In this document: piece after piece, positions 45,615 through 54,798 of the stretch
How positions within the stretch are numbered: the first letter of the stretch is position 1
Layout of the letters: the number at the start of each line of letters is the position of its first letter
DNA from: Pseudomonas sp. JQ170C
GTDB lineage: Bacteria; Pseudomonadota; Gammaproteobacteria; Pseudomonadales; Pseudomonadaceae
Length of the DNA stretch: 64,000 nucleotides
Direction: 5' to 3'
Assembly (NCBI RefSeq): GCF_035581345.1
Contig: NZ_CP141608.1
Span: 5,052,501-5,116,500 of the forward strand
Notes under the pieces: model-generated
Seen by the model: only the letters and a program-made list of their open reading frames with translations
Database searches by the model: none
What the model was told of the DNA's origin: nothing
Program-made: the position numbers and the translations under genes

Positions 45615-47029
45615 TTCTGACCCTCATAGATACTCTCACCTACTTTCTCCCCTAAAGCTCCACCGCTCACGCCTCCCGCAATCGAGCCACCGCCAACCAA
45701 AACAATGCCGCAGACGGCCCCTCCGACCCCTCCCGTAGCAGCCGCTACAACTCCACAGACTACATACGCTGTATAACCTCCGAGATAGGCACCCGCTACG
45801 CTGCCACCAATTCCCCCAGTCAAGCTTCCAGCTTCAGTAAAACGAATCTTCTGGCATTCTTCGGTCTCCCCGGCTCGACAAGCTTCTTTCACTTTTAGCA
45901 ATGACGCACCGCCCCCCAAAGCAATGCCAACATACCCACCGTACTTGAGATACTTCGCTGCCTTCGCCACTTGATCCAAATGCGTTGCATATCCCGGAAT
46001 CTGGCCCGGCCCACCTGCGCGGCTCCAGTGATGCACAAGGCTTTTAGTGGAAATCCCCAGATCACGGCGCAAGGTGTCATAGCTTCCTAGATTCAGGTAT
46101 TTATTGAGGAAGGCACTCTTCAATTGGGCATCAAGGTTCTTACGCAATTGCTGACGCGCCGCGAAGAAGTCCGGACTATTCAGATGACCATGAACAGCGA
46201 ACGAACGCTGATGCAACTGCTCAATCGCGCGCAAAGTTTCATCAACTTGCTGCAGCCCTCGCCCAAGCATGGCCGTGCCAACCCCCATTGACAGGCTCGC
46301 ATCCTCCAACAACCCAGCAATCTCCCCTTGGTACTTGACCATGAAGTCGGCCTCGGCCTCGCTAAGCTCCGCCAGCGCTTCGCGCACTTGGGCAGCGGCG
46401 CCCATCAGTTGGGCTTCTTCGCGGGTACATGCCGTACCCTTGTCCGGATCGCCGAGGATGAAGAGTTCACCGGCCTTGAAGCCCTGGCTGAAGGTGGGGT
46501 TGAGCCGGTGCAGGCCAGCCGAGAGGTAGGGGTTGCCCAACCGGGCCAGTACCTGCGGACCAGACATGCTGCGGGGGACGATATAGAAGCCGGGCTCCAA
46601 CGTGCCAGGGGTGGCGGACATGACTGGCGTGGCATGTCGGGTACCCGCGAAGCTGGACGCTGGCGAGGGTGATGAAACTGCTGACGCCGGGTTAGCGGCT
46701 TCAGCAGATGACGACGACGCCGGCCCCCCAGGCCCGATCCATTCTCCCAATGGGGCAACCAGCCTGTTGGTACCCGGCGGACAACCGCAGCTAACCAGCA
46801 TGCCGTCCAGCGCAACCGGAATGCCCTGAAAGGTGAAGCGCGAGTCCCCCTCGACGATGGTGCCCGGCTTGCTGCACTTCGGACAGGGGGTGGTGCTATC
46901 GCCCCGGCGCAGCACGCCGCGTCCGGAATGGGCTGCCTGCGGCAAGCTGCTGATGCACGTTGCCCCGCTCGTGGTCTTGTCGCCGTGAAGTCCTTCACCG
47001 CGACCGAACATATTGGCGCGCTTGCCCAT
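45611..47029 (-). CDS. PAAR-domain effector A with glycine-rich putative pore-forming C-terminus
   Basis: A 472-residue protein without signal peptide. Residues 1-~90 form a PAAR-like metal-binding domain with Cys/His at 25, 34, 49, 52, 81 and 83 (PCPKCSKPG, VSCGCPPG). A Ser/Pro/Ala linker follows, then a LysM-like segment (GFYIVPRSMSGPQVLARLGN...FKAGELFILGDP, ~146-195) and a helical middle with LGSYDTLRRDLGISTKSLVH. The last ~75 residues are a hydrophobic glycine-zipper (GGIGGSVAGAYLGGY, GGGSIAGGVSGGALGEKVGE). PAAR proteins tip the type VI secretion spike, so this is probably a T6SS effector that permeabilises membranes. No T6SS structural genes are in the window. Confidence 0.8.
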   Translation of the reverse strand: MGKRANMFGRGEGLHGDKTTSGATCISSLPQAAHSGRGVLRRGDSTTPCPKCSKPGTIVEGDSRFTFQGIPVALDGMLVSCGCPPGTNRLVAPLGEWIGPGGPASSSSAEAANPASAVSSPSPASSFAGTRHATPVMSATPGTLEPGFYIVPRSMSGPQVLARLGNPYLSAGLHRLNPTFSQGFKAGELFILGDPDKGTACTREEAQLMGAAAQVREALAELSEAEADFMVKYQGEIAGLLEDASLSMGVGTAMLGRGLQQVDETLRAIEQLHQRSFAVHGHLNSPDFFAARQQLRKNLDAQLKSAFLNKYLNLGSYDTLRRDLGISTKSLVHHWSRAGGPGQIPGYATHLDQVAKAAKYLKYGGYVGIALGGGASLLKVKEACRAGETEECQKIRFTEAGSLTGGIGGSVAGAYLGGYTAYVVCGVVAAATGGVGGAVCGIVLVGGGSIAGGVSGGALGEKVGESIYEGQK

Positions 47030-47214
47030 TCACCACCCCACGGCCAGAAAATGATCTGCCGACGGCGCGCCGGGGTGCATTGCAGGGTGATTATTCCTTG
47101 TCATGTAGAGGTTCCTTGGGCAAATGAAGCCCGGAACCTAGCACGCCAGATTCAGCCTTCTGTTCAGGCAAAGGCGAAACAGAATCCTCCTACAAAGTTT
47201 TCAGAATGCCGTCT

Positions 47215-47288
47215 CGGTAGGAACGGGCTTGCCCCGCGATGGCGGTGTAACGCTCAGATCGCTGTCGCGGGGCAAGCCCGCGCCTACA
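47215..47288. repeat. REP palindrome upstream of effector A
   Basis: Inverted REP arms with a spacer of ~25 bases. The left arm and part of the spacer (ccccgcgatggcggtgt) are also present upstream of effector B, where the right arm is missing. Confidence 0.88.
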
Positions 47289-47365
47289 CGTCATTCGGCG
47301 GGCGTGCTGAACCAAACTCGCTTGCACCCGGTCAATCTCTGCATGTATTCACCAGGTGAAGCACC

Positions 47366-47659
47366 ATGTTCAACCCCTTCAAACTGATCAACGAGGCTTT
47401 CGCCTCGCGCTACCGGGTCAATCTGAGTATCGAGCGGCTCGACGGCAGCATCATGCTGACCCTCTCCACCGATCAGGGCGTGGTTGCCAAGCGCTTGATC
47501 AACCCCGCCCAGCGCAACGACCCCAAACGCCTGCAGCGGGTGATCGACAGTGTGCAGTCCGGCATCGCTGTCGAGCATAGCGTGCCCGTGCTTGCCCACG
47601 TAGCCAGCCGCCGTCAGGCCGGGAAGGTCATTTGCCTTCCTCGATCTCCTTTCCATTAG
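47366..47659 (+). CDS. DUF3509-like small protein
   Basis: A 97-residue protein, MFNPFKLINEAFASRYRVNL followed by SIERLDGSIMLTLS and KRLINPAQRNDPKRLQRVID, the pattern of the small cytosolic DUF3509 proteins that are common in Pseudomonas and of unknown function. AGGTGAAG precedes the ATG. The C-terminal ~20 residues overlap the convergent psiE gene by 32 bases and look atypical for the family, so the 3' end may have been altered. Confidence 0.75.
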   Translation: MFNPFKLINEAFASRYRVNLSIERLDGSIMLTLSTDQGVVAKRLINPAQRNDPKRLQRVIDSVQSGIAVEHSVPVLAHVASRRQAGKVICLPRSPFH

Positions 47660-48098
47660 CATCGATGGCTTTGGTCGACGGGTAGCGGTACGAGGCGTAG
47701 CGCACCACCAGGATGGCGAACGCCAGCAGCAGGATGCCGCCGCACACATACAGCAGGCCCACATCCGGCGCCTTGTGGTGCGACACGTCGCCGATCAGCA
47801 AACGGGTCAGCGCGGTGATGGCCACATACAGGAGGAAGCGGATCGGCATGTGGTTGGTCTTGAAGTAGATCCCCACCATCGCCCCAAGCTCGAGGTAGAT
47901 GAACAACAGCAAGATGTCATCGACACTGATGCCGCCCTTGTGGAGCATGTCGATGAAGGTGGCCACCGCCGCGTAGGCGGTGATCGCACCGATGCCGAAC
48001 AGGGCCAAGTAGTGGAACGCCTCGACGCAGAGGTTGCCCAGCGAGTCGGCCGAGCCATGCAGGCCTTTGCGCAGTTTGTCAGCCCATTTGATGTTCAC
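47628..48098 (-). CDS. psiE: PsiE-family inner-membrane protein (phosphate-starvation-inducible)
   Basis: A 156-residue protein with four membrane segments. Family blocks are visible: FHYLALFGIGAITAYAAVATF, DDILLLFIYLELGAMVGIYF and HMPIRFLLYVAITALTRLLI. The molecular role of PsiE is unknown. The GTG at 48098 follows AAGGAAA by eight bases; longer upstream frames have no support. The last ~35 codons of this gene are repeated as a fragment at 54604-54710 behind effector copy B. Confidence 0.88.
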   Translation of the reverse strand: MNIKWADKLRKGLHGSADSLGNLCVEAFHYLALFGIGAITAYAAVATFIDMLHKGGISVDDILLLFIYLELGAMVGIYFKTNHMPIRFLLYVAITALTRLLIGDVSHHKAPDVGLLYVCGGILLLAFAILVVRYASYRYPSTKAIDANGKEIEEGK

Positions 48099-48268
48099 GA
48101 TGTGGTTTCCTTGATACGGCTTGAAGGATGATGCGGCACGCGCATGACGCTTTGTCTGCATGCAGTAAAAAGGCCAGGCACCCTGCTTGAGAAGGCGACC
48201 AAATGCCGCAAGGCACAGCCATCGCTGGCTGTGCCTTGTCCGTTCAAGCGTGTATCAGGAAAACCGCA

Positions 48269-49450
48269 TCATTCCAGGGCAGAGGCCGGGCCGAAGAATT
48301 CGTAGCGGCTCTGCTTCTCTGGCACGCCCAGGCCCTTGAGGTGGCCCTTGATGGTGGCCATGAAGCCTTTGGGGCCGAGGAAGTAGGCGTCCAGGTCGCG
48401 TTCCTGCGGCAGCCACTGACCCAGCTGATCGGCACTGAGCAGGCCGACCGCATCGGCAGGCGCGCTGACACCGTCGTCTTCGGCGTAGCAGTAGAAGCGC
48501 TTGACCTGCGGGTGACGCGCCGCCAGTTCGTCGACCCAGTCACGGAAGGCGTGCACCGCGCCGTTGCGCGCGCAGTGGATGAAGTGCACCAGACGACCGC
48601 TTTCCAGCGCCGCTTCGAGCATCGGCAAGGTTGGGGTAATACCCACGCCGCCGCTGATCAACACCAAAGGCTTGTCACTGGCGCTGAGGGTGAACTCGCC
48701 CGATGGCGGGAACAGTTTCAGCGTATCGCCCACCGCCAGTTGCTCGTGCAGGTAGTTGGAAACCTTGCCACCGGCTTCGCGCTTGACGCTGATGCGGTAC
48801 TGGCCGGCATCGCTCAGGGCCGACAGCGAGTAGTTGCGACGCTGCTCTTCACCGTCGATGAACAGCTGCAGGCCGATGTACTGGCCAGGCTCGGCCTTGA
48901 GAATCGCCCCGCCATCGGCCGGTGCGAAGTAGAACGAGACGATCTCGCTGCTCTCTTCGACCCGCTCTACCAGTTTGAAGTCGCGCGCCCCGCGCCAGCC
49001 GCCTGGCGCTTCGGCTTTCTGGGTGTACATGTCGGCTTCAGCGCCGATGAGGATATCGGCCAGTTGCTGATACGCCGCGCCCCAGGCAGCAATGACTTCA
49101 GGCGTGGCGATTTCCTTGCCGAGCACTTCTTCGATGGCACGCAGCAGGCAGCTGCCGACGATCGGGTAATGCTCCGGCAGGATCTGCAAGGCCACATGCT
49201 TGTTGATGATCTGGCCGACCAGGCCGCCCAGTTGTTCCAGCTGGTCAATGTGCCGGGCATACATCAGCACGCCGTTGGCCAGGGCACGGGGCTGGTCGCC
49301 ACTGGCCTGGTGGGCCTGGTTGAACAGCGGACGCACTTCGGGGTATTCGCTGAGCATCAGCTTGTAGAAATGGGTGGTCAGCGCCTCACCACCGCTTTCC
49401 AGCAGGGGAACAGTGGCTTTGACGATCGCACGATCCTGGGCATTGAGCAT
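48269..49450 (-). CDS. hmp: Flavohaemoglobin, nitric oxide dioxygenase
   Basis: A 393-residue cytosolic enzyme converting NO and O2 to nitrate using NADPH. Globin domain 1-~140 with proximal His in INKHVALQILPEHY; FAD domain with RNYSLS (~205) and the NAD domain with LISGGVGITPTLPML, HCARN and YFLGPKGFM. Length and order are those of Hmp/Fhp. It is divergent from norR across 154 bases containing a candidate sigma-54 promoter and two NorR-type sites, so NO would induce it. Confidence 0.96.
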   Translation of the reverse strand: MLNAQDRAIVKATVPLLESGGEALTTHFYKLMLSEYPEVRPLFNQAHQASGDQPRALANGVLMYARHIDQLEQLGGLVGQIINKHVALQILPEHYPIVGSCLLRAIEEVLGKEIATPEVIAAWGAAYQQLADILIGAEADMYTQKAEAPGGWRGARDFKLVERVEESSEIVSFYFAPADGGAILKAEPGQYIGLQLFIDGEEQRRNYSLSALSDAGQYRISVKREAGGKVSNYLHEQLAVGDTLKLFPPSGEFTLSASDKPLVLISGGVGITPTLPMLEAALESGRLVHFIHCARNGAVHAFRDWVDELAARHPQVKRFYCYAEDDGVSAPADAVGLLSADQLGQWLPQERDLDAYFLGPKGFMATIKGHLKGLGVPEKQSRYEFFGPASALE

Positions 49451-49496
49451 TGAATGACTCCTGAGCCTGTGGCTTCTTGATGAATGCGTGGGTTAT

Positions 49497-49513
49497 TACA
49501 GGTTCCGTGCCAA
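49497..49513 (-). promoter_or_regulatory. Candidate sigma-54 promoter of hmp
   Basis: On the minus strand TTGGCACGGAACCTGTA keeps the -24 element TTGGCACG exactly; the -12 element reads CTGT instead of TTGC. The spacing between the two elements is canonical and it lies ~47 bases before the hmp start codon. Confidence 0.65.
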
Positions 49514-49553
49514 CTTTAAAAACCTTATAAATCAATAAGTTATAAATTAATGA

Positions 49554-49564
49554 GTCAAAAAGAC
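49554..49564. promoter_or_regulatory. NorR-type binding site 1
   Basis: GTCAAAAAGAC fits the GT-N7-AC pattern of NorR enhancer sites. It lies ~50 bases upstream of the hmp sigma-54 promoter and upstream of norR. Confidence 0.5.
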
Positions 49565-49579
49565 CATTGCTGTGATATA

Positions 49580-49590
49580 GTCATTTCGAC
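49580..49590. promoter_or_regulatory. NorR-type binding site 2
   Basis: GTCATTTCGAC again fits GT-N7-AC and shares GTCA and GAC ends with site 1. The two sites are 26 bases apart, centre to centre. It ends 14 bases before the norR ATG, so NorR could also limit its own expression. Confidence 0.5.
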
Positions 49591-49604
49591 TAACAGGAGT
49601 CTTT

Positions 49605-51158
<1,554 letters not shown>

Positions 51159-51238
51159 TTTGGCCTGAATGATTAAAGCCAGGCATCGGCGGGTCGATAA
51201 CCCGGCAACCCCCCAATGAATCTGTCCTGAAGGTGCCT

Positions 51239-52138
51239 ATGGCCACGCAAAACGCTCGCGCGGACTCGCTGTCGCTGCTGCTGTTCACCCTGCGCAGCGG
51301 CAAGCTCATGGCGATCAACCTGCTCAAGGTCAGTGAAATCATCCCCTGCCCGCCCCTGACCCGACTGCCCGAGTCGCACCCCCACGTCAAAGGCGTGGCC
51401 ACCTTGCGCGGCAATGCGCTGTCGGTGATCGACCTGTCACGGGCCATTGGCGAACGCCCGCTGGAAGACCCCGCCGGCGGCTGCCTGATCGTCACCGACA
51501 TCAGCCGCTCCAAGCAGGGCCTGCATGTGCAGGCGGTGAGCAAGATCGTCCATTGCCTGAGCACCGACATCAAGCCGCCCCCCTACGGCTCGGGCAGCAA
51601 GTCGTTCATCACCGGCGTGACCCGGGTCGACAACACTTTGGTGCAGGTGCTGGACATCGAAAAGGTCATCCACGGCATCGCCCCGCCCACCCACGATGTG
51701 CTCGGCAGCGAACTGAGCGGTGAAGACGCCGCCGCGCTCGCCGCCACCAACATTCTGGTGGTCGATGACAGCCAGGTCGCCCTGCAGCAATCGGTGCACA
51801 CCCTGCGCAGCCTGGGCATCGAATGCCATACCGCGCGCAGCGCCAAGGATGCGATCAACACCCTGCTGGAGCTGCAAGGCACCGACCGGGAAATCAACGT
51901 GGTGGTGTCGGACATCGAAATGTCGGAGATGGACGGCTTTGCCTTCACCCGCACCCTGCGCGAAACCCCGGACTTCAAGCACCTGTACGTGCTGCTGCAT
52001 ACCTCGCTCGACAGCGCGATGAACAGCGAAAAAGCCAGGGATGCCGGCGCCAACGCAGTACTGACCAAATTCTCCTCACCCGAGCTCACCGACTGCCTGA
52101 TTGTCGCGGCCCGGGCGGTAGCCTTCGCCGAACACTGA
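51239..52138 (+). CDS. cheV: Chemotaxis coupling protein CheV
   Basis: A 299-residue cytosolic protein: CheW-like domain (residues ~12-150; LLLFTLRSGKLMAINLLKV, HPHVKGVATLRGNALSVIDL) fused to a receiver domain (ILVVDDSQVALQQSV, phosphorylated Asp expected in VVSDIEMSEMDG). It couples receptors to CheA and can be phosphorylated. The ATG at 51239 has GAAGG five bases upstream. Its TGA stop abuts the 26-bp direct repeat marking the left end of the inserted effector block. Confidence 0.94.
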   Translation: MATQNARADSLSLLLFTLRSGKLMAINLLKVSEIIPCPPLTRLPESHPHVKGVATLRGNALSVIDLSRAIGERPLEDPAGGCLIVTDISRSKQGLHVQAVSKIVHCLSTDIKPPPYGSGSKSFITGVTRVDNTLVQVLDIEKVIHGIAPPTHDVLGSELSGEDAAALAATNILVVDDSQVALQQSVHTLRSLGIECHTARSAKDAINTLLELQGTDREINVVVSDIEMSEMDGFAFTRTLRETPDFKHLYVLLHTSLDSAMNSEKARDAGANAVLTKFSSPELTDCLIVAARAVAFAEH

Positions 52139-52163
52139 AGCATCCGCGGCGTGCACTGCGCTT
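52138..52163 (+). repeat. 26-bp direct repeat, left copy
   Basis: Starts at the last base of the cheV stop codon with AAGCATCCGCGGCGTG and ends ACTGCGCTT. An exact copy is at 54719-54744. Between the two lie 2555 bases almost all related to the region 45158-47735, so the pair marks the borders of an insertion. Confidence 0.93.
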
Positions 52164-52175
52164 AATACAGACGGT

Positions 52176-52209
52176 AAAAAGGCGAGCTCCGTGGGCTCGC
52201 CTTTTTTGC
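52176..52209. terminator. Terminator carried in with copy B
   Basis: Near-identical to the terminator at 45166-45199, with a slightly damaged stem (ggcgagctcc versus ggcgagccc). In its present place it would end cheV transcription. Confidence 0.85.
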
Positions 52210-52218
52210 TTTCCACCA

Positions 52219-52372
52219 TTAAATTTTGCCTTCAAACAGCTCGTACAAACCCAGTCCTATAAGCACCCACACAGCACCGATTACCTCAGCCAGAATGATG
52301 CAATCATTCGATATTTGAGAGATGTGGGGAAAACGCGCAACTCATCGACGTCAAATAATTTTCTTAGAATTA
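52219..52372 (-). pseudogene. Relic of an immunity-A-type gene (3' end, frameshifted)
   Basis: The sequence aligns with the last ~50 codons of immunity gene A (45210-45370), ending LGLYELFEGKI-stop where gene A has LGLYELSEGKN. A one-base deletion near 52285 (attacctcagcc for attaccgtcagcc) breaks the frame, and homology stops near 52372, so the N-terminal half is gone. It remains behind a different, intact immunity gene. Confidence 0.85.
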
Positions 52373-52433
52373 TATTTTGACTCTCGGAACACCTGAACAC
52401 AAAATTCTCCTCGCCAGAAACTACACACGGCCA

Positions 52434-52535
52434 TCAGGATAACCTCCAAATAATTAACCTTTGGCCACCCTCCCCAACGCCTAAACCGCCTGCGAGTCCT
52501 CCCGCGCCTGTAAATACCATTATGGTTCTACCACC
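52434..52535 (-). pseudogene. Relic of a glycine-zipper toxin C-terminus
   Basis: A short leftward frame right after the immunity B stop reads GRTIMVFTGAGGLAGGLG followed by VGEGGQRLIIW and a stop at 52434. It resembles the end of effector A (CGIVLVGGGSIAGGVSGG) and of effector B (CTIVLVGVGSLAVGVLGG). It has no start site of its own and lies between the intact immunity gene and the immunity relic, as expected of a displaced toxin tip. The match is short, so the call is moderate. Confidence 0.6.
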
Positions 52536-52539
52536 TCAA

Positions 52540-52941
52540 TTAACGCTCAGATAATTCAACCAGTCCCACTGCCAGAGCCAGCCAAGTAATACCAACCATG
52601 ACAAGCCAGAACGAAGCAACCAGCCAATGCTGAAGGTAACTAGGGAAATTACGAACATCGTCAAAATTCACTAATCCTTTTCGGATGCTATAGCTCTTCC
52701 AAGTCAAGAAGCCACTGATACCTGCTACCAGGTTAAGCCGTGAAGTCAATACAACAACCCCATATTTATAGCACTGCACGCTCGGCCAAGTACTATTTGG
52801 CATTGCTGCAAGCATAACTCTAAAGTGACGACTACAGGCTATATAGTATTGAATGACAACCCCTATAAGGCACATCACAAAGGGAGCACCAACAAGTATT
52901 AACTGACAATCAAGACACCAAGAATAAAAATTGAACACCAT
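52540..52941 (-). CDS. Putative membrane immunity protein B
   Basis: A 133-residue protein with three or four membrane segments, homologous to immunity A but diverged (shared IACSR, MLAA, FPSYLQHWLVASFWL, GLVELSE). The ATG at 52941 shares one base with the effector stop (TAATG). The coding sequence is AT-rich for this genome. The divergence from immunity A, in step with the divergence of the toxin tips, suggests that the two pairs do not cross-protect. Confidence 0.75.
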   Translation of the reverse strand: MVFNFYSWCLDCQLILVGAPFVMCLIGVVIQYYIACSRHFRVMLAAMPNSTWPSVQCYKYGVVVLTSRLNLVAGISGFLTWKSYSIRKGLVNFDDVRNFPSYLQHWLVASFWLVMVGITWLALAVGLVELSER

Positions 52942-54359
52942 TATTCCCACCGTTGGTAAATTACATCAGCAGCAATTTCCCCTCCTTTTCCTCCCAATAC
53001 TCCAACAGCCAATGAGCCCACCCCAACCAGGACAATTGTACATATCGGAACACCCACCGGGCCGGTAATAGCTACCGCCGCACCACAGACAAAACCGGCA
53101 ACAACTTTTCCAGCAGATGCACCGGCGGCTCCTCCGACCAATGCCCCCGAAAAGCTCCCCGCTTCAGTAAACCGAACTCTCTTACACTCCTCTGTTTCCC
53201 CCGCCCGACAAGCCTCCTGCACATTAAGCACCGACGAAACACCCCCAAGCGTAATACCCACATACCCACCGTACTTGAGATATTTCGCCGTCTTAGCCAC
53301 CTGATCCAAGTGCGTGGCATACCCTGGAATCTGCCCCGCTCCACCGGCGCGACTCCAGTGATGCACCACGCTTTTGGTAGAGATCCCCAGGTCACGACGC
53401 AAAGTGTCGTAACTACCGAGGCTCAGTTGCTTGTTAAGAAAGGCACTCTTCAATTGAGCATCAAGGGTCTTGTACAACTCTCGGCGCGCCGCGAAGAAAT
53501 CCGGGCTGTTCAGATGCCCGTGAAGTCTGAAGGAGCGCTGGTGCAGTTCCTCCAGGGCCCGCAAAGTACCTTCAACCTGCCGCAAACCTTGACCCACCAT
53601 GACGGCGCTGATGCCCATTGACTGACTCGCGCCCGCCAACAACCCAGCAATCTCCCCTTGATACCTGACCATGAAGTCGGCCTCGTCCTCGCTAAGCTCC
53701 GCCAGCGCTTCGCGCACTTGGGCAGCGGCGTCCATCAGTTGGGCTTCTTCGCGGGTACAGGCCGTACCACTGTCCGGATCGCCCAGGATGAACAGTTCAC
53801 CGGCCTTGAAGCCCTGGCTGAAGGTGGGGTTGAGCCGGTGCAGGCCAGCCGAGAGGTAGGGGTTGCCCAACCGGGCCAGTACCTGCGGACCGGACATGCT
53901 GCGGGGGACGATATAGAAGCCGGGTTCCAACGTGCCGGGGGCGGCGGACATGGCGGGCGCGGCGTGTCGGGTACCTGCGAAGCTGGACGCTGGCGAGGGG
54001 GATGAAACTGCTGATGCCGGGTTAGCGGCTTCAGCAGATGACGACGACGCTGGTCCCCCAGGCCCGATCCATTCTCCCAATGGGGCAACCAGTCGGTTGG
54101 TACCCGGCGGACAGCCGCAGCTAACCAGCATGCCGTCCAGCGCAACCGGAATGCCCTGAAAGGTGAAGCGCGAGTCCCCCTCGACGATGGTGCCCGGCTT
54201 GCTGCACTTCGGACAGGGGGTGGTGCTATCGCCCCGGCGCAGCACGCCGCGTCCGGAATGGGCGGCCTGCGGCAAGCTGCTGATGCACGTGGCCCCGCTG
54301 GTGGTCTTGTCGCCGTGAAGCCCTTCACCGCGACCGAACATATTGGCGCGCTTGCCCAT
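52941..54359 (-). CDS. PAAR-domain effector B with diverged glycine-rich C-terminus
   Basis: A 472-residue paralogue of effector A, the same length. The PAAR domain, linker and LysM-like segment (to ~residue 200) are almost identical; the middle (~210-385) carries scattered changes (for example MVGQGLRQVEGTLRALEELH), and the last ~75 residues differ strongly (GALVGGAAGASAGKVVAGF, VGVGSLAVGVLGGKGGEIA) while keeping the glycine-zipper character. The fall in similarity toward the C-terminus is typical of polymorphic toxins whose tip is exchanged by recombination at conserved upstream sequence. Likely T6SS-delivered, membrane-acting; inferred. Confidence 0.8.
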   Translation of the reverse strand: MGKRANMFGRGEGLHGDKTTSGATCISSLPQAAHSGRGVLRRGDSTTPCPKCSKPGTIVEGDSRFTFQGIPVALDGMLVSCGCPPGTNRLVAPLGEWIGPGGPASSSSAEAANPASAVSSPSPASSFAGTRHAAPAMSAAPGTLEPGFYIVPRSMSGPQVLARLGNPYLSAGLHRLNPTFSQGFKAGELFILGDPDSGTACTREEAQLMDAAAQVREALAELSEDEADFMVRYQGEIAGLLAGASQSMGISAVMVGQGLRQVEGTLRALEELHQRSFRLHGHLNSPDFFAARRELYKTLDAQLKSAFLNKQLSLGSYDTLRRDLGISTKSVVHHWSRAGGAGQIPGYATHLDQVAKTAKYLKYGGYVGITLGGVSSVLNVQEACRAGETEECKRVRFTEAGSFSGALVGGAAGASAGKVVAGFVCGAAVAITGPVGVPICTIVLVGVGSLAVGVLGGKGGEIAADVIYQRWE

Positions 54360-54545
54360 TCACCACCCCACGGCCAGAAAATGATCTGCCGACGGCGCGC
54401 CGGGGTGAATTGCGGGGTAATTATTCCTTGTCATGTAGAGGTTCCTTGGGCAAATGAAGCCCGGAACCTAGCACGACAGATACAGCCTTCTGTCTAGGCA
54501 AAGCTGAAACAGAATTTCCCTACAACGCTCTCAGAACTCCACCTC

Positions 54546-54580
54546 GGTAGGAGCGGGCTTGCCCCGCGATGGCGGTGTGC
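54546..54580. repeat. Half REP upstream of effector B
   Basis: Left arm and partial spacer (taggagcgggcttgccccgc gatggcggtgt) match the REP at 47215-47288, but the right arm and the DUF3509 gene that follow in copy A are absent; the sequence passes almost at once to a psiE fragment. Confidence 0.88.
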
Positions 54581-54603
54581 CAGGCGCCTTCTTGCCGGGA
54601 AGG

Positions 54604-54710
54604 TCATTTGCCTTCCTCGATTTCCTTTCCATTAGCATCGATGGCTTTGGTCGACGGGGAGCGGTACAAGGTGTAGCGCACCACCAAGATGGCAAGCGCC
54701 AGCACCAGAA
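54604..54710 (-). pseudogene. 3' fragment of psiE carried with copy B
   Basis: The leftward frame reads YRSPSTKAIDANGKEIEEGK-stop, matching the end of the intact psiE at 47628-48098 (YRYPSTKAIDANGKEIEEGK). About 35 codons remain, with no start. Homology ends near 54710, nine bases before the right 26-bp direct repeat. About 350 bases present in copy A (half a REP and most of the DUF3509 gene) are missing between the half REP and this fragment. Confidence 0.88.
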
Positions 54711-54718
54711 GGGAATCA

Positions 54719-54744
54719 AAGCATCCGCGGCGTGCACTGCGCTT
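54719..54744 (+). repeat. 26-bp direct repeat, right copy
   Basis: Exact copy of 52138-52163. Sequence to its right (gaatgtgcctgaacc...) should be the original downstream neighbour of cheV before the insertion. Confidence 0.93.
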
Positions 54745-54747
54745 GAA

Positions 54748-54768
54748 TGTGCCTGAACCTCAGGCACA
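54748..54768. other. Short perfect inverted repeat upstream of the small secreted protein gene
   Basis: TGTGCCTGA / TCAGGCACA with a three-base loop, 30 bases before the next start codon. It may be an old cheV terminator stem (no T tract) or an operator for the downstream gene. Confidence 0.5.
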
Positions 54769-54798
54769 ATCGGGCCCATTGTCGACCGAGGTACCGCC

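Larger units (their letters stand above)
45158..47250. repeat. Effector/immunity block, copy A (resident copy)
   Basis: The segment from the HPF terminator through the immunity and PAAR effector genes to the REP at ~47250 is repeated, in the same orientation, at 52166-54583. The first ~330 codons of the effector, its ~180-bp upstream region and the terminator/immunity 3' end are nearly identical between copies; the toxin tip and immunity gene differ. Copy A is taken as the resident copy because its neighbours (HPF gene, psiE) are intact. Confidence 0.88.
52166..54583. repeat. Effector/immunity block, copy B (inserted copy)
   Basis: Same orientation and order as copy A at 45158-47250, but with an extra decayed toxin tail and immunity relic between the terminator and the current immunity gene. 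The relic zone and the immunity B gene are clearly more AT-rich than surrounding genes. Confidence 0.87.

Noticed and set aside
45611-47029. Effector A as an Rhs or VgrG protein
   Set aside because: Too short, no YD repeats and no VgrG gp27/gp5 blocks; the N-terminus is PAAR-like.
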